Counted from the stretch's first letter, positions 8,332 to 16,771 are shown. The stretch: 49,902 nt of DNA from Burkholderiales bacterium (GCA_025352105.1 JANXUB010000193.1:1-49902); one strand, 5' to 3'. Made by a program: numbers and translations. Notes: generated from the sequence alone by a model not told the origin.

Positions 8332-9996
8332 ATGACAGATCGACTCATCCCAACACACGAAACGCTAGTCGTCGAATTCAAAAGCGATCGCGACAAGCTT
8401 GATGACGGCGAGCTGATTGAAGCCTTGATTTGTCTAGCGAATTCTCAGGGCGGCACACTTTATTTGGGCGTCGAGAACGACGGCACTGTAACTGGATTAC
8501 ATGCAACACGTCCGCACGATATTCAACCGCTCGCCGCACTGGTAGCTAACCGCACTGCTCCAGCTTTATCAGTTGAGGTTGAAGCCGTGGTGCAGGAAGG
8601 TCTTCGGGTTGCGCTGATACGTGTGCCGCAGACATCTGCCATCACGGCTCGATCAGATGGTTTGGTCAAGCGGCGGCGCATCGGAGGCAATGGGCAACCC
8701 GAGTGCGTACCCTTTTTGCCTCATGAATACGCGAGCCGTCAAGCGGATTTTCAGCTCGTCGACATGTCATCGGAACCTGTGGCAGGCGCAACACTTGACG
8801 ACTTTGACGTGTTGCAACGTGAGCGGCTCCGACGCATCATCAACACCAATCCGCGCAGCGATAAATCACTCGTCGGCTTAAGCGACGAGCAGCTTGACGG
8901 CGCGCTCTCACTGACGGTAACCCGCAGTGGGGTTCGCCGCCCGACACTTCTTGGCTTACTGCTTATCGGTGCTACGGCGGGATTGCAACGGTTAGTGCCC
9001 ACGCACGAGGTACTGTTTCAGGTGCTCAGCGGCACGCGCGTCAAAGTCAATGAAAGCTCGCGGGCGGCGCTGGTAGAAGTCGTGGAATGGCTTGACCTGC
9101 TCTCGCGCGGCGTTAATACCGAGCAGGAATTTAACGAAGGCCTGTTTCGTATCGGCATCAGCCGCGTTGACGGTGACGCGCTACGGGAAGCCATCAACAA
9201 CGCGCTGGTTCACCGCGACTACGCACGACGTGGCCCAGTGCGCGTGTGCTGGCAGGATATCGATCTCATCATCAGCAATCCCGGTGGATTCGTTGAGGGC
9301 GTGACGGTAGAAAACCTGCTGACTACCGAGCCGCGCCCGCGCAACCCTGCTTTGGCGGATGCTTTCAAGCGTCTTGGGCTGGTAGACCGCACTGGGCGCG
9401 GGGTGGACCTGATTTTCTCGGGCATGCTTCGCTTTGGTCGCCCTGAGCCTGACTATGCGCAGTCCATGCCCGATTTGGTCAAACTCAGCATCAGCACGGC
9501 CCCTGCGGACTTAGCGTTTGTTCGCATGGTGCTGCAGGAAGAGGCCCGACAAAAGGGCGATTTGCCGGTAGAAACGCTACTGATTCTTACAGCGTTGCGC
9601 GAAGCCCGACGTTTGAGTGCTGGCGAATTGGCCGTTCGGTTGCAGTGTCGTGCGGCGCGCGCATCAAGTTTGATGGAGTCGTTGTCTGAAAGCGGTTTGG
9701 TGCGCGCTCACGGTCAAGGAAAAAATCGTTATTTCACTTTGAGCGCTGCCGTCTACCGGGAACTAGGACAAAAGGCCGAGTATGTTCGGCAAGCGGCGTT
9801 TGAACCGATTCAGCAGGCGCAAATGATCAAAAACTACCTGAATGAACATGGCCAGATTCGACGCAGTGAAGTCGCTAATCTTTGTCAAATCTCACCTCGT
9901 GAAGCGGGCGCGCTTCTGGAGCGGATGGTGAAAGCCACAGAAATCCTACTCCACGGGCAACGAAAAGCGGCTTACTACACTGCAACCAAGCTATAG
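8332..9996 (+). CDS. AlbA_2 (Schlafen-like) / RecG-like putative ATP-binding protein
   Basis: 554 residues. The N-terminal AlbA_2/divergent AAA_4 domain shows E15-F-K17 and LANSQGGTLYLGV (35-47). The central GHKL-like part carries LREAINNALVHRDY (near 285-297) and NPGGFVEGVTVENLL, then the conserved RNPALADAFKRLGLVDRTGRGVD. The C-terminal about 140 residues contain two winged-helix-like stretches (SAGELAVRLQCRAARASSLMES; RRSEVANLCQISPREAGALLE), suggesting DNA binding or autoregulation. A TTG at 8320 overlapping the helicase stop (TTGA) is an alternative start, four codons longer. Tight coupling to the helicase and methylase makes it the ATPase member of an Hma-like trio. Biochemical activity is inferred from the family only. 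Confidence 0.83.
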   Translation: MTDRLIPTHETLVVEFKSDRDKLDDGELIEALICLANSQGGTLYLGVENDGTVTGLHATRPHDIQPLAALVANRTAPALSVEVEAVVQEGLRVALIRVPQTSAITARSDGLVKRRRIGGNGQPECVPFLPHEYASRQADFQLVDMSSEPVAGATLDDFDVLQRERLRRIINTNPRSDKSLVGLSDEQLDGALSLTVTRSGVRRPTLLGLLLIGATAGLQRLVPTHEVLFQVLSGTRVKVNESSRAALVEVVEWLDLLSRGVNTEQEFNEGLFRIGISRVDGDALREAINNALVHRDYARRGPVRVCWQDIDLIISNPGGFVEGVTVENLLTTEPRPRNPALADAFKRLGLVDRTGRGVDLIFSGMLRFGRPEPDYAQSMPDLVKLSISTAPADLAFVRMVLQEEARQKGDLPVETLLILTALREARRLSAGELAVRLQCRAARASSLMESLSESGLVRAHGQGKNRYFTLSAAVYRELGQKAEYVRQAAFEPIQQAQMIKNYLNEHGQIRRSEVANLCQISPREAGALLERMVKATEILLHGQRKAAYYTATKL

Positions 9997-10005
9997 AAGA
10001 CGTAG

Positions 10006-10035
10006 TTTTATGTCCTTTTATGACGGTTTATGCCA
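10006..10035 (+). repeat. Three 10-bp direct repeats upstream of the methylase gene
   Basis: TTTTATGTCC (10006-10015), TTTTATGACG (10016-10025) and GTTTATGCCA (10026-10035) are adjacent units sharing TTTATG with a 10-base period, about one helical turn. They lie in the 139-base gap between the ATPase and methylase genes, just before a perfect palindrome. This looks like a protein-binding array; the protein is unknown. Confidence 0.5.
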
Positions 10036-10060
10036 GTCTTAGAAACTTTAACCCTTTGAT

Positions 10061-10083
10061 TTAATTAGCAAATTGCTAATTAA
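10061..10083. promoter_or_regulatory. Perfect 11-bp-arm palindrome, candidate operator
   Basis: TTAATTAGCAA, one central A, TTGCTAATTAA: perfect arms of 11 bp. It is strongly AT-rich against a GC-rich background and lies 53 bases before the methylase ATG. There is no T run, so a terminator is unlikely. The symmetry suggests a dimeric repressor site that lets the methylase be transcribed separately from the helicase and ATPase. Confidence 0.55.
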
Positions 10084-10135
10084 GACCTGAAAACATCCTT
10101 AACTTATGACCTTTAACCCACCCGGCAACGCATAA

Positions 10136-13100
10136 ATGGCTACCCTCGATTTCGCCAGTTTCGAGAAACATCTGTCGGCCTTCGACTTTCCGCGGCTGTT
10201 TGTTGACGTGCTCGGCTGGAACCACGCGCCGGTCAACCGCAACTGGCAGCATGAACCCTTGGCGGGTGCCGAATACGAATATCGGGCGGTGGCCGAGCTG
10301 GGGGGTGTGGTCGCGCTTCAGGTGGTCACACAGCTCGACTGGCCGGACGAAGCGACGCGACTCAAGGTGTGGCGAAACATTGCTCGGCAGCACGCAGAAA
10401 ACGTACTGATCTTCACCGAACGTAAAGAAAAAGCCGCGCACAGCCAGTGGTACTGGGTGAAGCGGGAAAAAGACTTAACCACCGGCAAGCAGAAGCTCAT
10501 CAGCCGCCGCCATGATTACTTTCGCGGCCAGCCGGTCGATTTGTTCGCATCGAAACTGCAAGCGATGGTGGTGGAGCTGTCCGAGCTTGATGAAACCAGT
10601 CGTGTTTCAGTGCTCGAAGCAGCGCGCCGCATTCAGGCGGCGCTTGACGTTGAAAAGACCACCAAAAAGTTCTTCAACGCCTACCAACAGCAACACCTCG
10701 AACTGCTCGCGCACATCAAGGGCATAGCCGACGAGCGCGACAAGCGCTGGTACGCCAGCGTTCTGCTCAACCGCTTGATGTTCGTCTGGTTCATGCAGAA
10801 AAAACTTTTTCTGGACGGCGGCAACGCCGACTACCTGCGCACCAAGCTCGCCGAAAGCAAGGCACAAGGCGCAGATCGGTTCTTCGGCGAATTCCTCAAT
10901 GCACTGTTCTTTGAGGCCTTTGCCAAGCCTGAAACCGACCGCAGCGCCACCGCCCGCAAACTCACCGGCACCATTCCGTATCTCAACGGTGGCCTATTCC
11001 TTCATCACAAGCTTGAGTTGGACGCCAGCCGCAACCCGCGCGTCGGCACCACACTTACCGTGGCTGATGCAGCGTTTGAGGGCATCTTCAATCTCTTCGC
11101 CAGTTTCACCTGGCATCTGGACGACACGCCGGGCGGCGATTCCGACGAGATCAACCCGGACGTGCTGGGCTACATCTTCGAAAAATACATCAACCAGAAA
11201 GCATTCGGCGCGTACTACACCCGCCCCGAAATTACCGGGTATCTGGCTGAGCGCAGCATCCACAAACTGATTCTTGAGCGCGTTTACGCCCCGGCCATAC
11301 CGGAGCTGGGTTTCAAGGAAATCAAGTTCGACACGGTAGCCGACCTGCTCGCCCGCATGGACACGCAGGTCGCGCTAAAGCTCGTGAAAGAAGTGCTGCC
11401 CAGCATCACGATCTTGGATCCGGCGGTCGGGTCCGGCGCGTTTTTGGTGGCGGCGCTCAAGTGCATGATCAACGTGTACTACGCCGTGGTGGGCCGCGCC
11501 GAACTGGGTGCCAGCAGCGATTTGCAACACTGGCTGCGCGAGATTCAGCGCGAGCACCCGAGCGTGGGCTACTACATCAAGCGCTGCATCGTCACCGACA
11601 ATTTGTACGGCGTTGACATCATGGAAGAGGCGTGTGAAATCGCCAAGCTCCGCCTGTTTCTTGCGATGGTCGCCTCGGTGCGCAACGTAGCCGACCTGGA
11701 GCCGCTGCCGAATATTGATTTCAACATTATCCCCGGCAATTCGCTGGTGGGGCTCATGCGCATTGACGAGCAGGAGTTCAACAGCAAGCAGGACGATCTG
11801 TTCAAGCCGCGCTACCGCGACTTGGTGGCGGAGAAAAACCGCGAGCTAGCCAACTATCGGCAAACCGCCAACACGCTTGGTGCAAGCAGCAATTTGCGGG
11901 CGCTGCGCGACGGCATCGACGCCAAGATTCAGTTTGCCAACGGCGTGATGAATGAGCTGTTGCGGGACCGCTTTGAGGCGCTCGGCGTGAAGTTTGAGCA
12001 GGCCACTTGGGACGCGAAAAAGAAAGACCTTGGCAAACCCATCAAACGGCGTATCGAGATTGCCGACATTGCCGCACAAACGCCGTTTCACTGGGGCTAT
12101 GTGTTTGACGACATCGTGCAGCGTCGGGGTGGTTTTGACATCATTCTGGCTAACCCGCCGTGGGAGGTGTTCAAGCCGCAGGCGAAAGAGTTTTTTGCTG
12201 AATATTCCGACGTGGTCAGCAAGAACAAAATGACCATCAAGGAGTTTGAAAAGGAACGAGGCAAGCTGCTGCAAACGGCGGATGTGCGCGATGCGTGGCT
12301 TGCTTACGAGAGCCGGTTTCCGCATATCAACAAGTTCTTCCGGTCTGCCCCAGAGTATGAACACCAAAACTCGGTGGTCGATGGCCGCAAGGTGCCGACC
12401 GACTTAAATCTTTACAAACTTTTTTTAGAGCGAGCCTTTCACTTACTGAGACCGGGCGGCGAGTGCGGCATCGTGATCCCGAGCGGCATTTACACCGACC
12501 TCGGGGCCAAAGGTTTACGCGATCTACTGTTTGATCACACACAGATTCAGGGCTTGTTCTGCTTTGAAAATCGCAAAGAAATTTTTGAGGGTGTCGACAG
12601 CAGATTCAAATTTGTCGTGCTCACGTTTGAGAAATCTGTGGTGCCACGAGTGCAGGTTGCGGGAGAGGCCAACGCCAGCGCACCGCCGAACGATTTGCTG
12701 GCTAGCGCAGCTCGTGCCACGCGTGGGACCCTGCGCTTCCCCGCCGCCTTTATGCGCCAAGAATTGGTTGAGTTGGATCGGTTTCCGGAAGGCGCGCTTT
12801 GGATTGAAGTGCCGCTAATAAAACGCCTGTCTCCCGATAGCCATTCACTAATGGAGCTCAAAAGTGCGCTGGACGTTTTGATCGTGGAAAAAATGTCCGT
12901 GTTTCCGCTGTTGGGTGAGAAGATTTCCGGTACATGGAATATCAAGCTCACGCGCGAATTCCACATGACGGATGATGCATTCCGTTTCAAAACCGAATCA
13001 GGCTCCGAACGACTTCCATTGTTCAGCGGAAAAATGTTCCATCAATTCGAGCCAACTAACGCGCATTCGGGGTACTGGATCGAAGAGCGGGAAGCCCGTG

Positions 13101-13735
13101 TAGCGCTACTGAAGGGCGCGACGGACGAGGGGCAAAAGTTGGACTACCAAGGCTACCGATGGCTGCATAGGCGCATCGCGCGCAATACTGATTCCCGGAC
13201 GCTGATTTCGACCATCACTCCTCCGAACGTCTTGACGGAAATGAACAGCACAACTATCGACGTTGCTGCCTCACAAATTTCACTTCCTGAGATGCTTTAC
13301 TGGTGTGGTGTTGCCAATAGTTTTGTGCTCGATTGGTTGCTCAGACAGTGTGTCACCACAACCTTGAACATGTTTTACTTGTATCAACTGCCTGTTCCGC
13401 GCCTTACGCCGTCTGATACGTATTGCCAACAAATTGGCAATCGTGCCGCTCGCCTGATCTGCACTACCCCCGATTTCGACGACCTCGCAAAGTCTGTAGG
13501 CCTAGACCCTCACCCCAACCCTCTCCCCGAGGGAGAGGGAGCCCGATACGGCGCAACGGACGCCACCGAACGCGCCCAACTGCGAGCCGAACTCGACGGC
13601 CTCGTGGCGCATCTCTACGGCCTCACCGAATCAGAGTTCGTACACATTCTCGGCACCTTCCCGCTGGTAAAAGACGCGGTTAAAGTAGACGCGCACAACG
13701 CGTATTGCCGAGTGGCCAGCGGGTTGATTCAATGA
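10136..13735 (+). CDS. Large N6-adenine DNA methyltransferase (Eco57I/PglX-like, DISARM/Hma type)
   Basis: 1199-residue class I methyltransferase predicted to methylate adenine, marking host DNA in a restriction-like defence system. Motifs: an approach segment GYIFEKYINQKAFGAYYTRPEITGYL is split by helix-rich sequence from the SAM-binding motif I DPAVGSGAF (from residue 428) and the catalytic motif IV NPPW (from about 673). A target-recognition-like region (about 900-1110) follows. The N-terminal 330 residues have no nuclease motif that I recognise. The ATG at 10136 is 139 bases after the ATPase gene. Near residues 1124-1137 a REP-like repeat is inserted in frame (PHPNPLPEGEG), sitting in a linker before the conserved RAELDGLVAHLYGLTESEFVHIL tail. 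The stop overlaps the next ATG (ATGA). Confidence 0.88.
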   Translation: MATLDFASFEKHLSAFDFPRLFVDVLGWNHAPVNRNWQHEPLAGAEYEYRAVAELGGVVALQVVTQLDWPDEATRLKVWRNIARQHAENVLIFTERKEKAAHSQWYWVKREKDLTTGKQKLISRRHDYFRGQPVDLFASKLQAMVVELSELDETSRVSVLEAARRIQAALDVEKTTKKFFNAYQQQHLELLAHIKGIADERDKRWYASVLLNRLMFVWFMQKKLFLDGGNADYLRTKLAESKAQGADRFFGEFLNALFFEAFAKPETDRSATARKLTGTIPYLNGGLFLHHKLELDASRNPRVGTTLTVADAAFEGIFNLFASFTWHLDDTPGGDSDEINPDVLGYIFEKYINQKAFGAYYTRPEITGYLAERSIHKLILERVYAPAIPELGFKEIKFDTVADLLARMDTQVALKLVKEVLPSITILDPAVGSGAFLVAALKCMINVYYAVVGRAELGASSDLQHWLREIQREHPSVGYYIKRCIVTDNLYGVDIMEEACEIAKLRLFLAMVASVRNVADLEPLPNIDFNIIPGNSLVGLMRIDEQEFNSKQDDLFKPRYRDLVAEKNRELANYRQTANTLGASSNLRALRDGIDAKIQFANGVMNELLRDRFEALGVKFEQATWDAKKKDLGKPIKRRIEIADIAAQTPFHWGYVFDDIVQRRGGFDIILANPPWEVFKPQAKEFFAEYSDVVSKNKMTIKEFEKERGKLLQTADVRDAWLAYESRFPHINKFFRSAPEYEHQNSVVDGRKVPTDLNLYKLFLERAFHLLRPGGECGIVIPSGIYTDLGAKGLRDLLFDHTQIQGLFCFENRKEIFEGVDSRFKFVVLTFEKSVVPRVQVAGEANASAPPNDLLASAARATRGTLRFPAAFMRQELVELDRFPEGALWIEVPLIKRLSPDSHSLMELKSALDVLIVEKMSVFPLLGEKISGTWNIKLTREFHMTDDAFRFKTESGSERLPLFSGKMFHQFEPTNAHSGYWIEEREARVALLKGATDEGQKLDYQGYRWLHRRIARNTDSRTLISTITPPNVLTEMNSTTIDVAASQISLPEMLYWCGVANSFVLDWLLRQCVTTTLNMFYLYQLPVPRLTPSDTYCQQIGNRAARLICTTPDFDDLAKSVGLDPHPNPLPEGEGARYGATDATERAQLRAELDGLVAHLYGLTESEFVHILGTFPLVKDAVKVDAHNAYCRVASGLIQ
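13507..13540 (+). repeat. REP-like palindrome, family A, inside the methylase gene
   Basis: A single family-A unit: CCCTCACCCCAAC tail, then CCCTCTCCC / GGGAGAGGG arms (13519-13527 and 13531-13539) around CGA. It keeps the reading frame open and encodes the peptide PHPNPLPEGEG. It belongs to the same family as the intergenic pairs at 3283, 26615 and 40647, but here it is unpaired. Confidence 0.85.
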
Positions 13736-14325
13736 TTCCAGCGTTCAATCATTCGCATGTGTTGCCGCCGTATTTGGGCGACGATCCGACCTTGTTGGCC
13801 GAGGTTTCGCCTTACCAAACTTCGGCGCTGGAGCTCGTTCAACGATTGGGTGGCTCGCCCGAAAGACGCGCCTTGTTGACCGGCCTCTTTTCGTATCGGA
13901 AAGCACTGGCCGATCTCGGTTTTCAGCACGGCTTTCAATGGATTGATGGCAGTTTTGTGGAAGACGTGGAGTCCATCAAGCAACGTTCACCGGGTGACAT
14001 TGACGTGGTGACGTTCGCGCATTCGCCGGTAGGGCTCAGTACGGCTGAAATAACTGCCACGCTGAACGCAAATGCTCAGGTATTTGACGCACAGCTTGCA
14101 AAGGCGCACTATGGTTGCGAGGGCTACGTCGTCCGCCTGGACGGCAAGCCGCAAAGCTTGGTGCGAAGGGCGACCTACTACTTCAATTTGTTTTCACATC
14201 GACGCGATGACCACGCATGGAAGGGCATATTGCAACTGCCACTCGAAAGCGACGATTTAGCTGCGCTGGATTTGATGCACAATGGTGATCGCGTAGAAGG
14301 AGATCAACGTGTTGCCGCAGCTTGA
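13732..14325 (+). CDS. Nucleotidyltransferase-like protein (DUF6932-like)
   Basis: 197 residues; start ATG 13732 overlaps the methylase stop by four bases. The core shows WIDGSFVEDVE (G73-S74) followed by PGDIDVVTF (D89, D91), the G-S...D-x-D signature of the polymerase-beta nucleotidyltransferase superfamily, with spacing like that of minimal nucleotidyltransferases. The rest (RRATYYFNLFSHRRDDHAWKGILQL) matches my recollection of DUF6932-type proteins that occur in accessory regions. The 3' end overlaps the next gene by 17 bases, implying strict coupling. A role as antitoxin or as NMP/NTP-transferring defence component is possible; neither is shown. Confidence 0.7.
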   Translation: MIPAFNHSHVLPPYLGDDPTLLAEVSPYQTSALELVQRLGGSPERRALLTGLFSYRKALADLGFQHGFQWIDGSFVEDVESIKQRSPGDIDVVTFAHSPVGLSTAEITATLNANAQVFDAQLAKAHYGCEGYVVRLDGKPQSLVRRATYYFNLFSHRRDDHAWKGILQLPLESDDLAALDLMHNGDRVEGDQRVAAA

Positions 14326-15307
14326 ACGTCAGTATTTGCAAGCCAACCTCGCGCAGGTTCGGTGTTTTCTCGCGGAGGCAGAATCAGAGGACGACCCGAT
14401 TGGTCGGCACCAGTACGCGCAACTCGTGGCAGAGTTCCAGCGCCAGCTAGACGAAATTCCTGCAACGATCGCGCGTTCACCCGCCACGGTCGCGCTCTTC
14501 TTTGGCGGTCGCCCCGTAGTAGGCACACACGGCATTCAGGCGGAATTTAGCGGCAAAGCGGTTGCGGGCTTTCAAAAGATTGTGAGCCAGCGCTTTGCAG
14601 CACAGGAGTTTGGTCCGCTTTCGGCGCGAGGCCGCGTGCCGCTCAAAGACAGCTCGCAGATGTTGGTGACCGATGTCGTGCGAGGGTCGTTTGGTTTCGT
14701 GTTGCAGTCAGCGCTGGGCGAGAGCGCTAGCGAATCGATGGACTCGGCGCCGGAGACCGATCTCAAAGCGGTGGTCGATCAAGTGGCTGGCTCCTTGTCG
14801 CGCATTGCCGCCGAGGACGGCTCACTGTTCGACGACGCTGTGGCTGACATTGATGATCGGCAAAAAGGCGCATTGACAGAATTTTTCAAGCTCCTCGACG
14901 ATTCGGGGGCGACGCTTCGCATCGTTGAGGGCGAACGTGACTTTGAACTCACTCAAGCGGCGATCAGCCGAGCCCGCGCGCGCGTAGAAAACTTGCAAAT
15001 CCGGGAAGAAATCAAAGAAATTTCAGGACACGTCGCTGGCTGGACAGACTACGCCGGAACTTTCGAGCTCATTGAGCACGACACGCACCATGTTTTGCGG
15101 GGCGCGGTGACGCGTGAGGCGCTTGATCGCGCGCGCGCCGAGCGCATGGAGCCTTATCACAAGCACGTGCGTGCCAGCATTCGCGTGCGCGAGGTCACGA
15201 CACGCGCACGCGAGCCCAAGCTCGTCTACACGCTGGTGAGCCTGGCTCCAGCAGCCACACCCGACGGATGGGTTGACGCCAGTGAACAAATCCGCCTGGC
15301 AAGTTAG
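14309..15307 (+). CDS. Unrecognised 332-residue protein coupled to the nucleotidyltransferase
   Basis: I do not recognise the family. The GTG start at 14309 is supported by GAAGGAG at 14297-14303, six bases upstream. The protein begins with an amphipathic alpha-helical stretch (LPQLERQYLQANLAQVRCFLAEAESEDD, about 1-30), then RSPATVALFFGGRPVVGTHG, a possible beta-rich core to residue 130, an acidic helical middle (DLKAVVDQVAGSLSRIAAEDG) and a charged C-terminal half rich in R and E. No membrane segment, signal peptide or obvious catalytic motif is visible. Its overlap with the nucleotidyltransferase gene suggests a stable two-gene module, possibly toxin-antitoxin-like. The stop sits exactly where the following decapitated remnant begins. 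Confidence 0.7.
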   Translation: MLPQLERQYLQANLAQVRCFLAEAESEDDPIGRHQYAQLVAEFQRQLDEIPATIARSPATVALFFGGRPVVGTHGIQAEFSGKAVAGFQKIVSQRFAAQEFGPLSARGRVPLKDSSQMLVTDVVRGSFGFVLQSALGESASESMDSAPETDLKAVVDQVAGSLSRIAAEDGSLFDDAVADIDDRQKGALTEFFKLLDDSGATLRIVEGERDFELTQAAISRARARVENLQIREEIKEISGHVAGWTDYAGTFELIEHDTHHVLRGAVTREALDRARAERMEPYHKHVRASIRVREVTTRAREPKLVYTLVSLAPAATPDGWVDASEQIRLAS

Positions 15308-15321
15308 GGCTCCGCGAGCGG

Positions 15322-15915
15322 GTGGTGAAAGAGGCGATTGTGAACGCGGTGATCCACCGGGACTATCGACTCAATCGTGATATTTTCATCCGCATTTTTG
15401 ACGACCGCATTGAGGTAGAAAGCCCCGGCACCTTCCCTGGCAACATCACGGCGGAGAACATCGTGCGCGCAGGCAGTAAGGCGCGCAACCCACTGGTGGC
15501 GACGAATCTGCGTGAATTTCCCAACGCACCGAACATTGATACGGGTGAGGGCGTGAAGGCGATGTTTGCAGAAATGGACGAGGCAAAGCGCTACCCGCCA
15601 CAGTATTGGCAAAGCACCGAGGCGGCCGTTGAGCACATCACGCTGACGCTCTTCAACCTGGAGCGACCGACCGCATGGGACGAAGTGAGCCACTGGATAG
15701 ACAAAAACGGGCCGATTGGCAACAGCCAACTGCGAGAGATCGCGAAAGTGGACTTGGCCGGTGCGTCGCTCATGCTGCGTGAATGGGTGCAACAAGGGTT
15801 GTTGGTGCCGTTGCCTGATCGTGGCAGAAAAAACGCGGCCTACGCCAAGCCGGCCACAACCCAAACGCCAGATTTATTTGCAAACGGAGAAAAAGATAAA
15901 CTGAGCGAAGCTTGA
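15322..15915 (+). pseudogene. C-terminal remnant of an AlbA_2/RecG-like ATP-binding protein
   Basis: The open frame begins in mid-domain. VVKEAIVNAVIHRDY is the motif that normally sits near residue 280-300 of AlbA_2/RecG-like proteins (compare LREAINNALVHRDY in the ATPase at 8332-9996). It is followed by ESPGTFPGNITAENI, ARNPLVATNL and GEGVKAMFAEMDEAKR, then a winged-helix-like C-terminus (NSQLREIAKVDLAGASLMLREWV). The N-terminal AlbA_2 half is absent: the reading frame runs back into the preceding gene in another frame. The only start is a GTG inside the motif, so a functional product is doubtful. It is not a copy of the upstream ATPase, since the sequences differ well beyond the motif. Likely the scar of a deletion or insertion. 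Confidence 0.75.
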
Positions 15916-16124
15916 TTTCCTTTTGTTTTCAGTGACTTAACTGTGCCGTTACTATTATTGACGGTGCCTCACCCAAAAAACACGCGTTTTCTGCCGCGAC
16001 TCGGTGAGTCATCACTTGGCGTCGGATTGCCTCGCATTCAGCGGGCAAACCGTGTCGTAGTGTTTTCAGAAATGCGCGCCTTGCTTTTCAATGCGGCGAA
16101 GTCATAAATAGTGTTCTTTTTTTT

Positions 16125-16154
16125 GTTTATTATTTTTCCTGGAAAATAATAAAC
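16125..16154. promoter_or_regulatory. AT-rich 12-bp inverted repeat before the SLOG gene
   Basis: GTTTATTATTTT (16125-16136), loop TCCTGG, AAAATAATAAAC (16143-16154): perfect 12-bp arms. It ends 19 bases before the ATG of the SLOG gene and follows a run of eight T. The position suits an operator or a 5' hairpin. The long AT stem with T-rich flank could also act as a terminator for the defence operon. Confidence 0.5.
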
Positions 16155-16173
16155 GACAGAAAGTCACTTTGTT

Positions 16174-16740
16174 ATGCAAAATCAAGTAGTTAGACAGCCG
16201 TTTATTATCAAAGTGCTGGATAAATACACAGAAATCTGGTCGTTTGAGAAAGATTCGGTGCCTTTGCAAGGCATCGGCGATGTTGCTTTGCTTTCGCGAC
16301 CGCTGACCGCTTTCTTCGCTTCACGCCGATGCCCCGGTGCCGCGATTCGGGCGGCAACGGATTGGACGCTGGCGCTGGCACGCGCGAAGCAACCCGTGGT
16401 GAGCGGGTTTCACTCACCGCTGGAGCAGTCAGTCCTAACGCTTTTGCTACAAGCGCGCTGCCCCGTGGTGGCGGTGATCGCGCGCCCGCTGGTGGGTGCC
16501 CGCCTTGACAGCGCGTGGCAAACCGCCATCGCTGAGCGACGCATGGCCGTGGTGACATCGCACACCGCCAGCCGCCGGCTTACGGAAACACTTGCCGTCG
16601 AACGCAATGACTTGGCCGCCTTGTTGGCCACACGCATTGTGATCGCGCACGCTGAGCCGGGCGGATCGCTTTCACTGGCGCAGCTGCGCTGGCGGGCTGG
16701 CGGGGATGCCGTTGAATTGCTTTCAGCGAGCACCGGATAG
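16174..16740 (+). CDS. SLOG-domain, DprA/Smf-like Rossmann protein
   Basis: 188 residues matching the compact DprA-related branch of the SLOG superfamily. GIGDVALLSRPLTAFFASRRCPG begins the Rossmann core, SGFHSPLEQSVLTLLL is the glycine-containing nucleotide- or DNA-binding loop, then CPVVAVIARPL, MAVVTSH and AERNDLAALLATRIVIAHAEPGGS complete the fold. Full-length DprA (competence and recombination loader) is much longer, so this is not canonical DprA. SLOG proteins include sensors of nucleotide signals in defence islands as well as stand-alone DNA-processing relatives. A strong inverted repeat precedes it. It converges with the PAP2 gene 31 bases away. Whether it belongs functionally to the upstream island is unknown. 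Confidence 0.75.
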   Translation: MQNQVVRQPFIIKVLDKYTEIWSFEKDSVPLQGIGDVALLSRPLTAFFASRRCPGAAIRAATDWTLALARAKQPVVSGFHSPLEQSVLTLLLQARCPVVAVIARPLVGARLDSAWQTAIAERRMAVVTSHTASRRLTETLAVERNDLAALLATRIVIAHAEPGGSLSLAQLRWRAGGDAVELLSASTG

Positions 16741-16771
16741 TCGCTCAGACCGCCGACAACCCAGATGCCGC

